From contig NZ_CP019789.1 in NCBI RefSeq assembly GCF_002022685.1, positions 930,001 through 994,000 on the forward strand: 64,000 nt of DNA, in the 5' to 3' direction. How positions within the stretch are numbered: position 1 is the stretch's first letter; every line of letters begins with the position of its first letter. Shown here one piece after another: positions 33,521-41,361 of the stretch. The notes below the pieces were generated by a model that saw nothing but the letters and a program-made list of their open reading frames with translations, was not told where the DNA came from and made no database searches. Source of the DNA: Bartonella schoenbuchensis R1. Its GTDB lineage: Bacteria > Pseudomonadota > Alphaproteobacteria > Rhizobiales > Rhizobiaceae. The translations under genes were made by a program, and so were the position numbers.

Positions 33521-34085
33521 GTTCAAGCGATCCGCGACACGAAAACAGAGACATTTATAGGCGCTCAAGCTGTAAAACTTGGGTTAGCAGATGCGCAAGG
33601 CACATTTGCACAAGCATTGGCAGCTCTTGTTGCAGCTAATTTTCTCAAACCGTGAGCTGATTTCTTAGCGCCAGCTTCGTTACGAGCTTTCCGCACAATT
33701 GCCTGCAGGAGAGGAAAGCGAAAAAATTAAAGTTTCTGCAGAAGAAAATGCTGTCGACGTTGGTGTTAACACTGAAGTTTTTAACAAAGATAATAACGTC
33801 AATGAAAATAAATACGTAGTTATTCAAGCGACACTTGAACAAGAAAGAAGGCGTGCTCAGGGCTTTATGACTTTGGAAAAGCAAGCGCAGCGTTTAGGTG
33901 TTTCTTTCAATGCAGCACAAGCTATTCAAGATGGTATGAGCTTAGAAGAAGCAAAGAGCATTATTCTAGCTAATGCTACGTCACAAAGCGAGGCTTTAGC
34001 CGTATCGTCTTATGCACCCCATCCGGAAGTAAACACTCAGACAAATATTTATGCAAAATGGGAAAAAGTTTGGAGGGCAATATAA
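33521..34085 (+). pseudogene. S49-type capsid maturation protease remnant
   Basis: The left part reads VQAIRDTKTETFIGAQAVKL, GLADAQGTFAQAL, the C-terminal end of the S49 (SppA/ClpP-like) protease domain that lambda-like phages use to process the capsid. After an inserted integrase fragment (33613-33692) the frame at 33699 continues as the scaffold-like tail (EKQAQRLGVSFNAAQAIQDG, MSLEEAKSIILANATSQSEA). The catalytic domain is absent. It overlaps the decoration-protein start (TAATG), keeping the gpC-gpD order. Confidence 0.7.
33613..33692 (-). pseudogene. Integrase gene fragment
   Basis: About 80 bases closely similar to 1253-1332 of the integrase. The minus strand reads KARNEAGAKKSAHGLRKLAA, which includes the catalytic His-x-x-Arg. 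It lies within the protease remnant and marks an old recombination event. Confidence 0.7.
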
Positions 34086-34450
34086 TGAGTAAAGTTTTTT
34101 ATGAAGGTCCTCGTGATAGCGCTTATCTTGGGCGTTATGATCCTGACATGTCAAACGAGGAAGTAATCTTTGCACAAGGAGATGAAGTTGTAGCGGGAAC
34201 CGTCATGGGGCTTGTGAAATCAACGGGCAAATATGTGCCGTTTAATCCTGATGCATCAGATGGCAGTGAAATTCCAGCGGGAATTTCTTATGCCAATGTT
34301 GATGTATCACAAAGCGATCAACGTGCAACGATTACAGTGCGTTTATGCACAGTAAAAAAATCTGAACTGATATGGCCTGACAAAATTGACGAAAAGAAAA
34401 AGGAAACTGCCATTCAGATCTTAGAAAAAAATAACATTCTATTGCGATAG
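34085..34450 (+). CDS. Head decoration protein (gpD-like)
   Basis: About 121 residues from the ATG behind GGAGG. Lambda gpD-type capsid-stabilising protein: a flexible N-terminus (VFYEGPRDSAYLGRYDP), then AQGDEVVAGTVMGLVKSTGK, IPAGISYANVDVSQSDQRAT and the typical C-terminal KSELIWPDKIDEKKKETAIQ. It directly precedes the capsid gene. Confidence 0.88.
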   Translation: MSKVFYEGPRDSAYLGRYDPDMSNEEVIFAQGDEVVAGTVMGLVKSTGKYVPFNPDASDGSEIPAGISYANVDVSQSDQRATITVRLCTVKKSELIWPDKIDEKKKETAIQILEKNNILLR

Positions 34451-34463
34451 GAAACATACAAAT

Positions 34464-35540
34464 ATGGATATAAAATCTTTTAATCATGATGCTTTTTCAT
34501 CGGTAACAATGATGAAAGCAATTGAAAACTATGAGTTTAAACCTAGTCTGATTGGCTCACTTGATCTTTTTGAAGAAGTTGAAACAACTACAACATCTGT
34601 TAGTATTGAGAGATGTAATAATACATTATCGCTCATTCCAACAAGTGAACGCGGTGCGCCTTTAATAGAAGCAGGTAGAGATAAGCGTAATATTCGATAT
34701 TTTGAAACAACACGTATTGCCAAAAGCGATACTATAAAATCAGGAGAAATTCAAAACCGACGAGAATTTGGTACAGAAGACCAGCTTGAAACAGCGATGA
34801 AATTTATCGCTAAAAGACAAAAAAAACTGATCAAAGAAATCGAACTGACCTGGGAAAATATGCAGCTTGGAGCTATTCAAGGTGTTGTTCTTGATGCTGA
34901 CGGATCAGTGGTCTATGATTGGTACAAGGAATGGGGAATCACACCACCAAAGGCTATTAATTTTAAACTCGATGATGACACAACAGATGTTGCCAATATG
35001 GTTGATCAAGTTGTCACCAATATGGTGGAAGCATCAAGTGGTGCATTTTCCAATTGGTCATGGATTATTGGGCTTTGTGGACGTGAATTCTTTTCAAAAT
35101 TAAAAAATCACAAAACAGTTCGTGAAACCTATCTCAACACACCCTTAGCACAAACATTAAATAGCCCAAAAGGTATTGCAACACCTGGAGCTATTGGATC
35201 AGGAAGTTTCGGGAGTTTTGACTTTGCTGGTGTAACATTTATCAATTATCGTAATATTGGTAACTATAATGTAAACGCTAAAGCTGGCACCAAACAAGCT
35301 ATAGGGATTAAGCCTAATGAATGCCGATTCTTCCCTGTTAACGCACCTGGTGTATTCCAAAAAACATTTGCTCCGGGTGAAACCTGGGAGTTTGTCAATA
35401 CAGTTGGCAAACCTCTTTATACTACACTTACTGTAGATCGCGAACATAACGCATGGGTGAGACCTGAAGTATACAGTTACCCACTCTTCATTTGCACGCG
35501 TCCTGAAATGCTCTTCAAAGCAGTAGTGGGAGAAAAATAA
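34464..35540 (+). CDS. Major capsid protein (gpE family)
   Basis: 358 residues, lambda gpE-like HK97-fold capsid subunit. Family features are SLDLFEEVETTTTSVSIE, the E-loop-like region with RGAPLIEAGRDKRNIRYF, WENMQLGAIQGVVLDADGSV, and the C-terminal KPLYTTLTVDREHNAWVRPE, followed by RPEMLFKAVV. The length is normal. A second, inverted copy at 40069-41136 has 355 residues. Confidence 0.93.
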   Translation: MDIKSFNHDAFSSVTMMKAIENYEFKPSLIGSLDLFEEVETTTTSVSIERCNNTLSLIPTSERGAPLIEAGRDKRNIRYFETTRIAKSDTIKSGEIQNRREFGTEDQLETAMKFIAKRQKKLIKEIELTWENMQLGAIQGVVLDADGSVVYDWYKEWGITPPKAINFKLDDDTTDVANMVDQVVTNMVEASSGAFSNWSWIIGLCGREFFSKLKNHKTVRETYLNTPLAQTLNSPKGIATPGAIGSGSFGSFDFAGVTFINYRNIGNYNVNAKAGTKQAIGIKPNECRFFPVNAPGVFQKTFAPGETWEFVNTVGKPLYTTLTVDREHNAWVRPEVYSYPLFICTRPEMLFKAVVGEK

Positions 35541-35541
35541 A

Positions 35542-35886
35542 ATGCAATGGTATGGGCTGCTCAGTCAAATGATTGAAGATGTACGCGACACTTTTGGGCA
35601 GCCCGTTATCTATACACGAAAGAAAACAGGGCAATCTTTTCATATCATAGCGATTTATAGCATTAAGCATGCAGAGCCAGAAGCTGGGGGAAGAGTAAAA
35701 ACAACAATCCCAAGAAAAGAACTTGATGTTTGCATCAATGATATTGGAGGCGTGCTTCCTGAACTAGGAGATCGTATTGTTCTACTCACTTCCCAAGAGA
35801 ATTTTACTGTCGCAAATGTACAAGCCTCAGAAGCAAATATGTATAAGCTTATCCTTCGTGAGGACGCTGTGTCTGATGTAAAGTAA
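35542..35886 (+). CDS. Head-tail joining protein (FII-like)
   Basis: 114 residues starting two bases after the capsid stop. Compact beta-rich protein (GQPVIYTRKKTGQSFHIIAI, LPELGDRIVLLTSQENFTVA). Size and position after gpE fit lambda FII, the head-tail connector; the sequence match itself is modest. Confidence 0.65.
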   Translation: MQWYGLLSQMIEDVRDTFGQPVIYTRKKTGQSFHIIAIYSIKHAEPEAGGRVKTTIPRKELDVCINDIGGVLPELGDRIVLLTSQENFTVANVQASEANMYKLILREDAVSDVK

Positions 35887-35932
35887 ATTTTTTTATTAGT
35901 TTTCCATCTTCATAAAGCATCGAGGAAAGGAG

Positions 35933-36250
35933 CTACAGTTTAGAAGAAATATATCTATTTAAACTCACACCATTTTCAGCGGCTTGAATTGCTAATTGTC
36001 TATGGAGTTCTGGCGGTATTCTTAACTGAAATCTGCCACTATATTTTACATGTGACAAAGGTATAGGAACATCCTCTCCATTGCGTTGCATGTCCTCAAC
36101 AACTTCTGTAACGAGGTTCATAATACCCTTTAAAGCGTTCTCTGCTTTAACATCTAACCATGAAAGAGAAGGAAATTCAGCACATAAACCAACATATTCC
36201 TCATCTTCTTGCGACCACAGAACACGATACGTATAATGATTATTGTTCAT
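35933..36250 (-). CDS. hicB: HicB-type antitoxin
   Basis: 105 residues: HicB fold (YTYRVLWSQEDEEYVGLCAE, FPSLSWLDVKAENAL) and a ribbon-helix-helix end (GRFQLRIPPELHRQLAIQAA, GVSLNRYISSKL). It overlaps its hicA partner by 11 bases and is inserted antisense to the head/tail genes. Confidence 0.9.
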   Translation of the reverse strand: MNNNHYTYRVLWSQEDEEYVGLCAEFPSLSWLDVKAENALKGIMNLVTEVVEDMQRNGEDVPIPLSHVKYSGRFQLRIPPELHRQLAIQAAENGVSLNRYISSKL

Positions 36251-36494
36251 TCTTTATCCTTTCTATCGCTTGTAAGATTTGTTTAACTTGATAAGCTTTT
36301 GCTTTGTTACCAGAACTTTTTTGAATATTTACACGAGGATCTCCAAACCACGGGGTTTTAAAAACAAAATGGCTTGAACCATTGTTCCGCAGTTCTCCAA
36401 AGAAATGTCTACATACAGCCAACAAATCTAAAAACTTTATGTTCTTTGGTGATGTTTTCATCAAGCTGATTATTTTTTCAATTTTATGACTCAT
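36240..36494 (-). CDS. hicA: HicA-type toxin
   Basis: 84 residues. The catalytic histidine is His42 in NNGSSHFVFKTPWFGDPRVN, preceded by the helix LLAVCRHFFGEL and ended by KAYQVKQILQAIE. Third HicAB pair of the prophage. Confidence 0.85.
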   Translation of the reverse strand: MSHKIEKIISLMKTSPKNIKFLDLLAVCRHFFGELRNNGSSHFVFKTPWFGDPRVNIQKSSGNKAKAYQVKQILQAIERIKNEQ

Positions 36495-36576
36495 AATTTT
36501 ATTATATAGTATTATTATTGATACTATTCAATGCTTTTTATAGTTTTCAACTGATATGTCCTAAACAGGATTTAAG

Positions 36577-37047
36577 ATGCATCTACGAGATACATTAAGA
36601 GAGACGTTTGTTGAGTTAATTAAAGCTAGCAAGACATCGGCTGGTGATGAAGTTTACAATATGCGAGACTTTAATTTCTTTAATGAAGAGCATCCGTTTG
36701 TTAATGTATCGACTCCAAACGAAACGATAGAAGATGGACACGATTATGGGGCAAGACGACGTGTTTTAACGGTTGATGTTGAATGCTATGACACAAGAGA
36801 AAATGGAGCGCGTTTTGTTGATCAATTAGCTTGGGAAATTGAAGCGATTTTCCATAGTAATCCCAGTCTTAACAACACAGTTGAAAGCTGTCGCTTACAA
36901 AACATTGCCATGGCTTTTGGTGATAATGGCTCCTTAGCATTGCATGGTTCTATTTTAACATTTGAAGTCACTTATGTAACGAATATCTCTTCTGAAGAAG
37001 ATGATGCTGTCTTTTTTGAAGCTTTGAAGGGGATGATCAAAAAGTAA
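36577..37047 (+). CDS. Tail terminator (gpU-like), C-terminus frameshifted
   Basis: 156 residues resembling lambda gpU, the ring that ends tail growth: an N-terminal helix LRDTLRETFVELIKA, FFNEEHPFVNVSTPNETIED, RRRVLTVDVECYDTRENGAR and GSILTFEVTYVTN. The frame ends GMIKK at 37047. With one more G in the run at 37029-37032 it would continue KGDDQKVTSTAQNPEDIEEY and stop at 37130, overlapping the endolysin start by ATGA. This is likely the original end. Confidence 0.65.
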   Translation: MHLRDTLRETFVELIKASKTSAGDEVYNMRDFNFFNEEHPFVNVSTPNETIEDGHDYGARRRVLTVDVECYDTRENGARFVDQLAWEIEAIFHSNPSLNNTVESCRLQNIAMAFGDNGSLALHGSILTFEVTYVTNISSEEDDAVFFEALKGMIKK

Positions 37048-37126
37048 CATCAACAGCACAAAACCCAGAGGACATTGAAGAGTACGATGAAGGTGAAGGT
37101 GTTATTCACATGGATAAGGAAGATAT

Positions 37127-38314
37127 ATGACAGAGATTGTAGAACAATTACTCAATGGTGAATGCAAAGCACGTACACAAGGTCTGGTGAAATCCTTAGC
37201 ACAAGAGATTGGGTGTGAAGAAGCTGTCGTTGCTGCGATTATTTCTGTGGAGTCAGATGGTAAAGGTTTTGATGATGAACAGCGTGTAAAAGTCCTTTTT
37301 GAAAAACATCAGTTTTATAAGAATTTACCCCCTCATAAGCGTAAACAAGCTATTACAGAAGATCTTGCGAGAGAGAAGTGGATCAGCCCTAAAGATGGGG
37401 GATATAAAGAGCAAAAAACCAATACTCAAGCTTTACAATTACTTATTGCAGCTATGACCATTGATGAAGAAGCTGCTTTAAAATCTGCTTCTTATGGTGC
37501 TGGTCAAATTATGGGAAATAACTATGGTATCCTTGGTTGGAATAGTGTTCAAGATTTTGTCACCAGCATGTGTTCGTGTGAAGACGAACAAATAAGAGCA
37601 ATGTTTTCTTTTTTCAAAGTCCGTGGCCTTGCTTCAAGTTTACGAGACAAGGATTTTAATGCCATTGCACGTGCTTACAATGGCAGTGGTATGGTCAAAG
37701 AATATGGCCGACGCATGCGTAATGCTTATTGTGCTCTCACAAAGAAATCAGCAGAGGTTAGTAATTCAGTTCGTGCCAATGGTTTACGACTAGGGTGTAA
37801 AGGCTACCGTGTTGAAGCGCTGCAAAAACGTCTCAATGATCTTGGTTATCCTGTTGCCATTGATAGTGATTATGGACCAAATACACGCAGTGCAATCTTT
37901 GCTTTTCAAGCTGATCATAATTTAGAGGTTGATGGTGTTGTTGGCGCTAAAACTCAAGCAGCGCTAGATGTGGCCACTCCAATGATTAGTCCCCGTCGCT
38001 CTGGTGTAAGCATGGCCGACTTAAGAAAGAATGGGACAAATATTATTAAAGATGCAGATAAAACCCAAACGGCGGGCTATGGTCTTGCTGCCACTTCAGC
38101 TCTCATGGGAGCAGAACAAATGGGGCTATTTGATAATCTTAAACTCTCTATAGGAAAAATGAGTTCTCTTGTAAAGCCACTTGTTCATATTGGTAAAGCA
38201 ATCTCGGATCATTGGTGGATGGCTGCTATTTTTGTAGGATTGATTATTGTTCTCGTCTCAGATCGTGTCAAAAGAACTTATTTAAAAGATTACAAGAAAG
38301 GCAGAGCTATCTAA
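37127..38314 (+). CDS. Endolysin: N-acetylmuramidase plus peptidoglycan-binding domain
   Basis: 395 residues. Residues about 15-205 are an N-acetylmuramidase domain, with probable catalytic Glu42 (AIISVESDGKGF), the substrate segment VLFEKHQFYKNL, SYGAGQIMGNNYGILGW and ARAYNGSGM. Residues about 220-280 are a PG-binding-1 repeat (YRVEALQKRLNDLGYPVAID, TRSAIFAFQADHNLEVDGVV). A C-terminal transmembrane segment (HWWMAAIFVGLIIVLVSD) could tether it to the inner membrane. It cleaves the wall at lysis and lies next to the spanin pair. Confidence 0.9.
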   Translation: MTEIVEQLLNGECKARTQGLVKSLAQEIGCEEAVVAAIISVESDGKGFDDEQRVKVLFEKHQFYKNLPPHKRKQAITEDLAREKWISPKDGGYKEQKTNTQALQLLIAAMTIDEEAALKSASYGAGQIMGNNYGILGWNSVQDFVTSMCSCEDEQIRAMFSFFKVRGLASSLRDKDFNAIARAYNGSGMVKEYGRRMRNAYCALTKKSAEVSNSVRANGLRLGCKGYRVEALQKRLNDLGYPVAIDSDYGPNTRSAIFAFQADHNLEVDGVVGAKTQAALDVATPMISPRRSGVSMADLRKNGTNIIKDADKTQTAGYGLAATSALMGAEQMGLFDNLKLSIGKMSSLVKPLVHIGKAISDHWWMAAIFVGLIIVLVSDRVKRTYLKDYKKGRAI

Positions 38315-38530
38315 GTGCAAAAATACCTTGCGATTATACTTGATGCATCCGCTGCTCTTTTCGAGATTTTGATGAATGTTTGTCAGATTGGAAAGAAAGT
38401 TGAACAGCACAAACAGACAGAGGAAGCTTTAAAGGCAGCCAAAACAAGGTTAAAAATAGAAGATGAGATTAACAAAAAAAGTGATGATAATGTGCGCTCT
38501 GATCTCTCTAACTGGCTGCGCGACAAATAA
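38315..38530 (+). CDS. Inner-membrane spanin-like protein (Rz-type)
   Basis: 71 residues starting at GTG immediately after the endolysin stop. A short hydrophobic N-terminal anchor (KYLAIILDASAALFEILMNV) is followed by a charged coiled-coil periplasmic part (HKQTEEALKAAKTRLKIEDE). The start of the next gene is nested inside it in another frame, the Rz/Rz1 arrangement. A relative is at 39374. Confidence 0.65.
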   Translation: MQKYLAIILDASAALFEILMNVCQIGKKVEQHKQTEEALKAAKTRLKIEDEINKKSDDNVRSDLSNWLRDK

Positions 38531-38681
38531 ATACACTTCCTCTTGTCTAGGATGGTTGCCTATTTATTTAGACAGACAAGATCTCAATACGATCAGTCCA
38601 AACCTAGCACGAGACATTTTAAAACATAATCAGCACGGTAAACAGTTGTGTGGATGGAAGCATGTTCAGAAAACAAAATGA
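38463..38681 (+). CDS. Outer-membrane spanin-like lipoprotein (Rz1-type)
   Basis: 72 residues. The lipoprotein signal MRLTKKVMIMCALISLTGCA has a clear lipobox (LTGC), so Cys19 should be lipidated. The gene begins inside the Rz-like gene in another frame. Spanin pairs fuse the two membranes at the last step of lysis. A decayed copy lies at 39087-39349. Confidence 0.7.
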   Translation: MRLTKKVMIMCALISLTGCATNKYTSSCLGWLPIYLDRQDLNTISPNLARDILKHNQHGKQLCGWKHVQKTK

Positions 38682-38697
38682 TTGTGATGTTAAATTT

Positions 38698-38883
38698 CTA
38701 TTTTGAATTATCTTGATCGTTGTGGATCATAGCACGTAAACCATTCAAGGATGTACGTTTGACACGCCCTACTTCAACATCTTCAATAGCTTGTAATGTT
38801 TCCAAATTAGGTTGGAACGAATCAAATGGTAACGCTCGATTCTTAGCAATATCAAGAATTCCATCAGGTATATGAGATCTCAT
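38698..38883 (-). pseudogene. RelB/DinJ-type antitoxin fragment
   Basis: 61 residues. The segment ALPFDSFQPNLETLQAIEDV resembles the C-terminal toxin-binding part of RelB/DinJ antitoxins. The N-terminal ribbon-helix-helix half is missing, no good ribosome site is seen, and no RelE/YafQ toxin is adjacent. It is best read as a remnant. Confidence 0.4.
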
Positions 38884-38976
38884 ATTTATTGATATTACAG
38901 CACATAATAAACAAAGTCTATGTAAAAATCCTATTCCCTAACCTGATTATTTCATTCCCTAACCTAAAAAAATAAT

Positions 38977-38994
38977 AATAAAATCAATAGGTTA
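38977..38994 (+). repeat. Right copy of 18-bp prophage-end repeat
   Basis: Exact copy of aataaaatcaataggtta found at 1044-1061, lying 26 bases inside the attR core. Two copies of ttccctaacct are found just upstream (about 38934-38965). These are possible integrase arm sites. Confidence 0.6.
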
Positions 38995-39020
38995 CAAATG
39001 CAAAAAAAGGGACTGGTGGG

Positions 39021-39036
39021 CCCCTTGGGCGTACCA
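39021..39036 (+). other. attR core
   Basis: Exact copy of ccccttgggcgtacca from the end of tRNA-Glu (1022-1037). No tRNA body is attached, as expected for the distal prophage end. The sequence just beyond (around gattctatta, then a T-rich run) again resembles the left prophage end at 1080-1105, suggesting a second element began here. Confidence 0.8.
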
Positions 39037-39086
39037 GTTACTTTTTCATCTCTATATCTATTTGATTCTATTATCCTTTTTAAAAC

Positions 39087-39349
39087 TCAAAAATAAAGTA
39101 GTAAGGTTAGAGAATAAGATTTTCCAAACTTGCCCTCTAACAATTCCCTTGAACTCTTTGTGAATTGGTTTTCTAACAACCTATACAAATGTTTCCCACA
39201 CTCACTACTCTTTAAAATATCTCTTGCTAAGCTTGAACTGATCACATTGTAATCTTTTGATCCAAATGCACTGGCAACCACCCAATACAAGCAGCATCTT
39301 CATTTGTTACTACACACCCAGTCAGAAAGACCAGAATGCATACCAGCAT
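39087..39349 (-). pseudogene. Decayed Rz1-type spanin
   Basis: From the ATG at 39349 the frame reads MLVCILVFLTGCVVTNEDAA, with a lipobox LTGC. It then loses phase near 39280. The other frame continues as SKDYNVISSSLARDILKSSE, matching the intact lipoprotein at 38463. A frameshift has broken the gene. Confidence 0.65.
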
Positions 39350-39373
39350 CACTTTTCTTGCTAATCTCGCCTT

Positions 39374-39520
39374 TTATTTCCAGTCACGTGTTACTGTCTT
39401 TAAAGATTCCTCTATTTGTTTGCGTTTGTTCAACTTTCTTTCTCTAATCTGACAAACATCCATTACAATCTCTAAAAGAACAGCGGATGCATCAAGTATA
39501 ATCGCAAGATATTTTTTCAC
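39374..39520 (-). CDS. Rz-type spanin-like protein, second copy
   Basis: 48 residues from GTG (KKYLAIILDASAVLLEIVMD, VCQIRERKLNKRKQ), closely similar to the start of 38315-38530 but shorter at the C-terminus. The open frame extends upstream to 39592 through what remains of the endolysin end. Probably not functional alone, as its lipoprotein partner is broken. Confidence 0.5.
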   Translation of the reverse strand: MKKYLAIILDASAVLLEIVMDVCQIRERKLNKRKQIEESLKTVTRDWK

Positions 39521-39529
39521 TCCTTGCTC

Positions 39530-40040
39530 TCCTCTGCCCTTTAAAAGATATCCTTCTAGAGCGCTCTGTCCTTCTTGTAAGCTTTCAGACAAACTCTTTT
39601 ACCGATTTGACATGAATATAAATAATCAAGTCCACAAAAATAGTATCAATCCACCAATGATCCGAAATTGCTTTACTAATATGAGTAAATGATTCTACAA
39701 GGGCACTCATTTTTCCTATCAAAATTTGAAATTATCGAACGCCCCCATTTGTTCTGCTTCCATAAGAGCTGAACTAGCAATAATAGCCCTGCAAACTATT
39801 TGGTTTTATTCTTATCTTCATAATAATGTTTGTACTATTCCTTCTCAAATCCTCCCATACTTACAGGAATGGCGGGAGCTAATCATTGGAGTAGCATATC
39901 TAATGCTACTTGAGTTTTGGCACCAACAACACCATCAATTTCTAAATTATAATCAGCTTGAAAGGAAAAGATCACTCTATTTTTCTTTCATGTATAGATC
40001 ACAGGCTACCCAAAAATGTTTTCATCTATCTCAAACATTT
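39530..40040 (-). pseudogene. Decayed endolysin C-terminal half
   Basis: Out-of-phase pieces match the intact endolysin: FAFQADYNLEIDGVVGAKTQ near 39950 (peptidoglycan-binding domain) and HISKAISDHWWIDTIFVDLI near 39660 (membrane anchor). The catalytic muramidase domain is missing. The 106-residue plus-strand frame here is a shadow of this gene. Confidence 0.6.
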
Positions 40041-40068
40041 AACTAAGCAGCCCGTGTGCTAGCATATT

Positions 40069-41136
40069 TTATTTTGCTCTCACTACTGCTTTAAAGAGCA
40101 TTTCAGGACGCGCGCAGACAAAGAGTGGGTAACTGCATACTTCAAGCTTGGCCCATGTTGCAGATTCACGATCTACAATAAGTCTCGTATAAAGAGGCTT
40201 TCCAACTGTATTGATAAACTCCACGCCTTTATCAGGAGAAAAGGTTTTTTGGAATGCACCAGGTACATTAACAGGAACGAATTGACATTCATCAGGTTTG
40301 ATTCCTATGCTTCGTTTTGAACTATTAGTGTTCATATTATAATCATGAATGTTGCAGTAATTAATAAACGTCGCACCTGCAAAATCAAAACTCTTAAAAC
40401 TTCCTGATTCAATAGTACCAGGCATTGTAATACCTGCTGTGTTCTTTAATATTCGTGCTGAAGGTGTATTTAAATAGGTGTCACGAATTGCTTTATGATT
40501 TTTTAACTTGAAAAAGAATTCATCTCCACAAAACCCAATAATTCGTGAATAAATAGAAAATGTATTGCCTGAAGCTTGCGCCATATTTGTAACGACTTGA
40601 TTAACCATATAAGCAACATCTGTTGTGTCCTCATCTAGTTTAAAATCAATAGCCTTTTGTGGCGTGATTCCCCATTCTTCATAGCAATCATAGATCACTG
40701 ATCCATCTGCATCAAGGACAACACCTTGAATAGCTCCAAGTTGCATATTTTCCCATATCAGTTCAATTTCTGAAATCAACTTCTTTTGTTTTTTAGCGAT
40801 AAATTTCATTACTGTTTCAAACTGATCTTCTATGCCAAATTCTCGCCAGTCTTTAATTTCTTCCGCTTTTATAATATACTCTTTAATAATAGGTGTTGTT
40901 TTAAAACACCGACGATCATACTCATCTTTTTCTGTTTCTGTTGGAGGTGTACCACGTTCACTTACTGGAATGAGCGATAATTTACGTTTTTCAATACTAA
41001 CCGTTGTTTTGTTTGTCGCAACCTCCTTAAAAAGGTTGAGTGAACCAATCAGGTTAGGTTTAAATTCATAGTTTTCAATCGCTTTTGTCATTACTTCTGA
41101 TGAAAAAGCGTTGTGATTAAAAAAATTTATATCCAT
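40069..41136 (-). CDS. Major capsid protein (gpE family), second copy
   Basis: 355 residues, collinear with the capsid protein at 34464 and similar throughout (FNHNAFSSEVMTKAIENYEF, WENMQLGAIQGVVLDADGSV, GKPLYTRLIVDRESATWAKL, RPEMLFKAVV). It has no stop or frameshift although its neighbours are broken. Differences are spread along the whole protein, including near the N-terminus (NKTTVSIEKRKLSLIPVSER). It could still be produced if transcribed. Confidence 0.88.
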   Translation of the reverse strand: MDINFFNHNAFSSEVMTKAIENYEFKPNLIGSLNLFKEVATNKTTVSIEKRKLSLIPVSERGTPPTETEKDEYDRRCFKTTPIIKEYIIKAEEIKDWREFGIEDQFETVMKFIAKKQKKLISEIELIWENMQLGAIQGVVLDADGSVIYDCYEEWGITPQKAIDFKLDEDTTDVAYMVNQVVTNMAQASGNTFSIYSRIIGFCGDEFFFKLKNHKAIRDTYLNTPSARILKNTAGITMPGTIESGSFKSFDFAGATFINYCNIHDYNMNTNSSKRSIGIKPDECQFVPVNVPGAFQKTFSPDKGVEFINTVGKPLYTRLIVDRESATWAKLEVCSYPLFVCARPEMLFKAVVRAK

Positions 41137-41148
41137 ATTCGTATATTC

Positions 41149-41331
41149 CTATTGCAGTATAATTTTGTTTTTGTCTTCTAAGATTTGAATGGCTGTTGTC
41201 TTTTTCCTTTTTTCAATCTTATCAAACCATATCAATTTAGATGCTTTTACCGTGCAATAAATGTTAACAGTGGCTTTGTTGTCGCCAAGAACGCACACAG
41301 GCCTTGTGATAACTACTGGTATTTCTTCCAT
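41149..41331 (-). CDS. Chimeric remnant: tail-gene start fused to decoration-protein end
   Basis: 60 residues from MEEIPVVITRPVCVLGDNKA. The first 20 match the start of the protein at 17136 (VVITRPMCVLGDNKTTV), and the rest (CTVKASKLIWFDKIEKRKKT) matches the C-terminus of the decoration protein at 34085. An in-frame deletion has therefore joined two genes that are 17 kb apart in the first prophage. No function expected. Confidence 0.6.
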   Translation of the reverse strand: MEEIPVVITRPVCVLGDNKATVNIYCTVKASKLIWFDKIEKRKKTTAIQILEDKNKIILQ

Positions 41332-41361
41332 AGTTATTTTCCTTTCGAGTAGTTGAGACAA

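Larger units (their letters stand above)
1022..39036. mobile_element. Lambda-like prophage integrated in tRNA-Glu
   Basis: Bounded by the 16-bp direct repeat ccccttgggcgtacca, in the tRNA 3' end at 1022-1037 and again at 39021-39036. The integrase lies immediately inside the left end. The content is phage throughout: recombination, repressor/cro, replication, antirepressors, terminase, capsid, tail and lysis. It also carries non-phage cargo: hisS, a type ISP restriction-modification enzyme, an autotransporter passenger and several toxin-antitoxin pairs. The terminase and capsid protease are broken and no portal or tape-measure gene is visible, so it is probably defective. Confidence 0.85.

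Noticed and set aside
39726..40046. 106-codon plus-strand frame
   Set aside because: Antisense to the decayed endolysin; minus-strand pieces match the peptidoglycan-binding domain.
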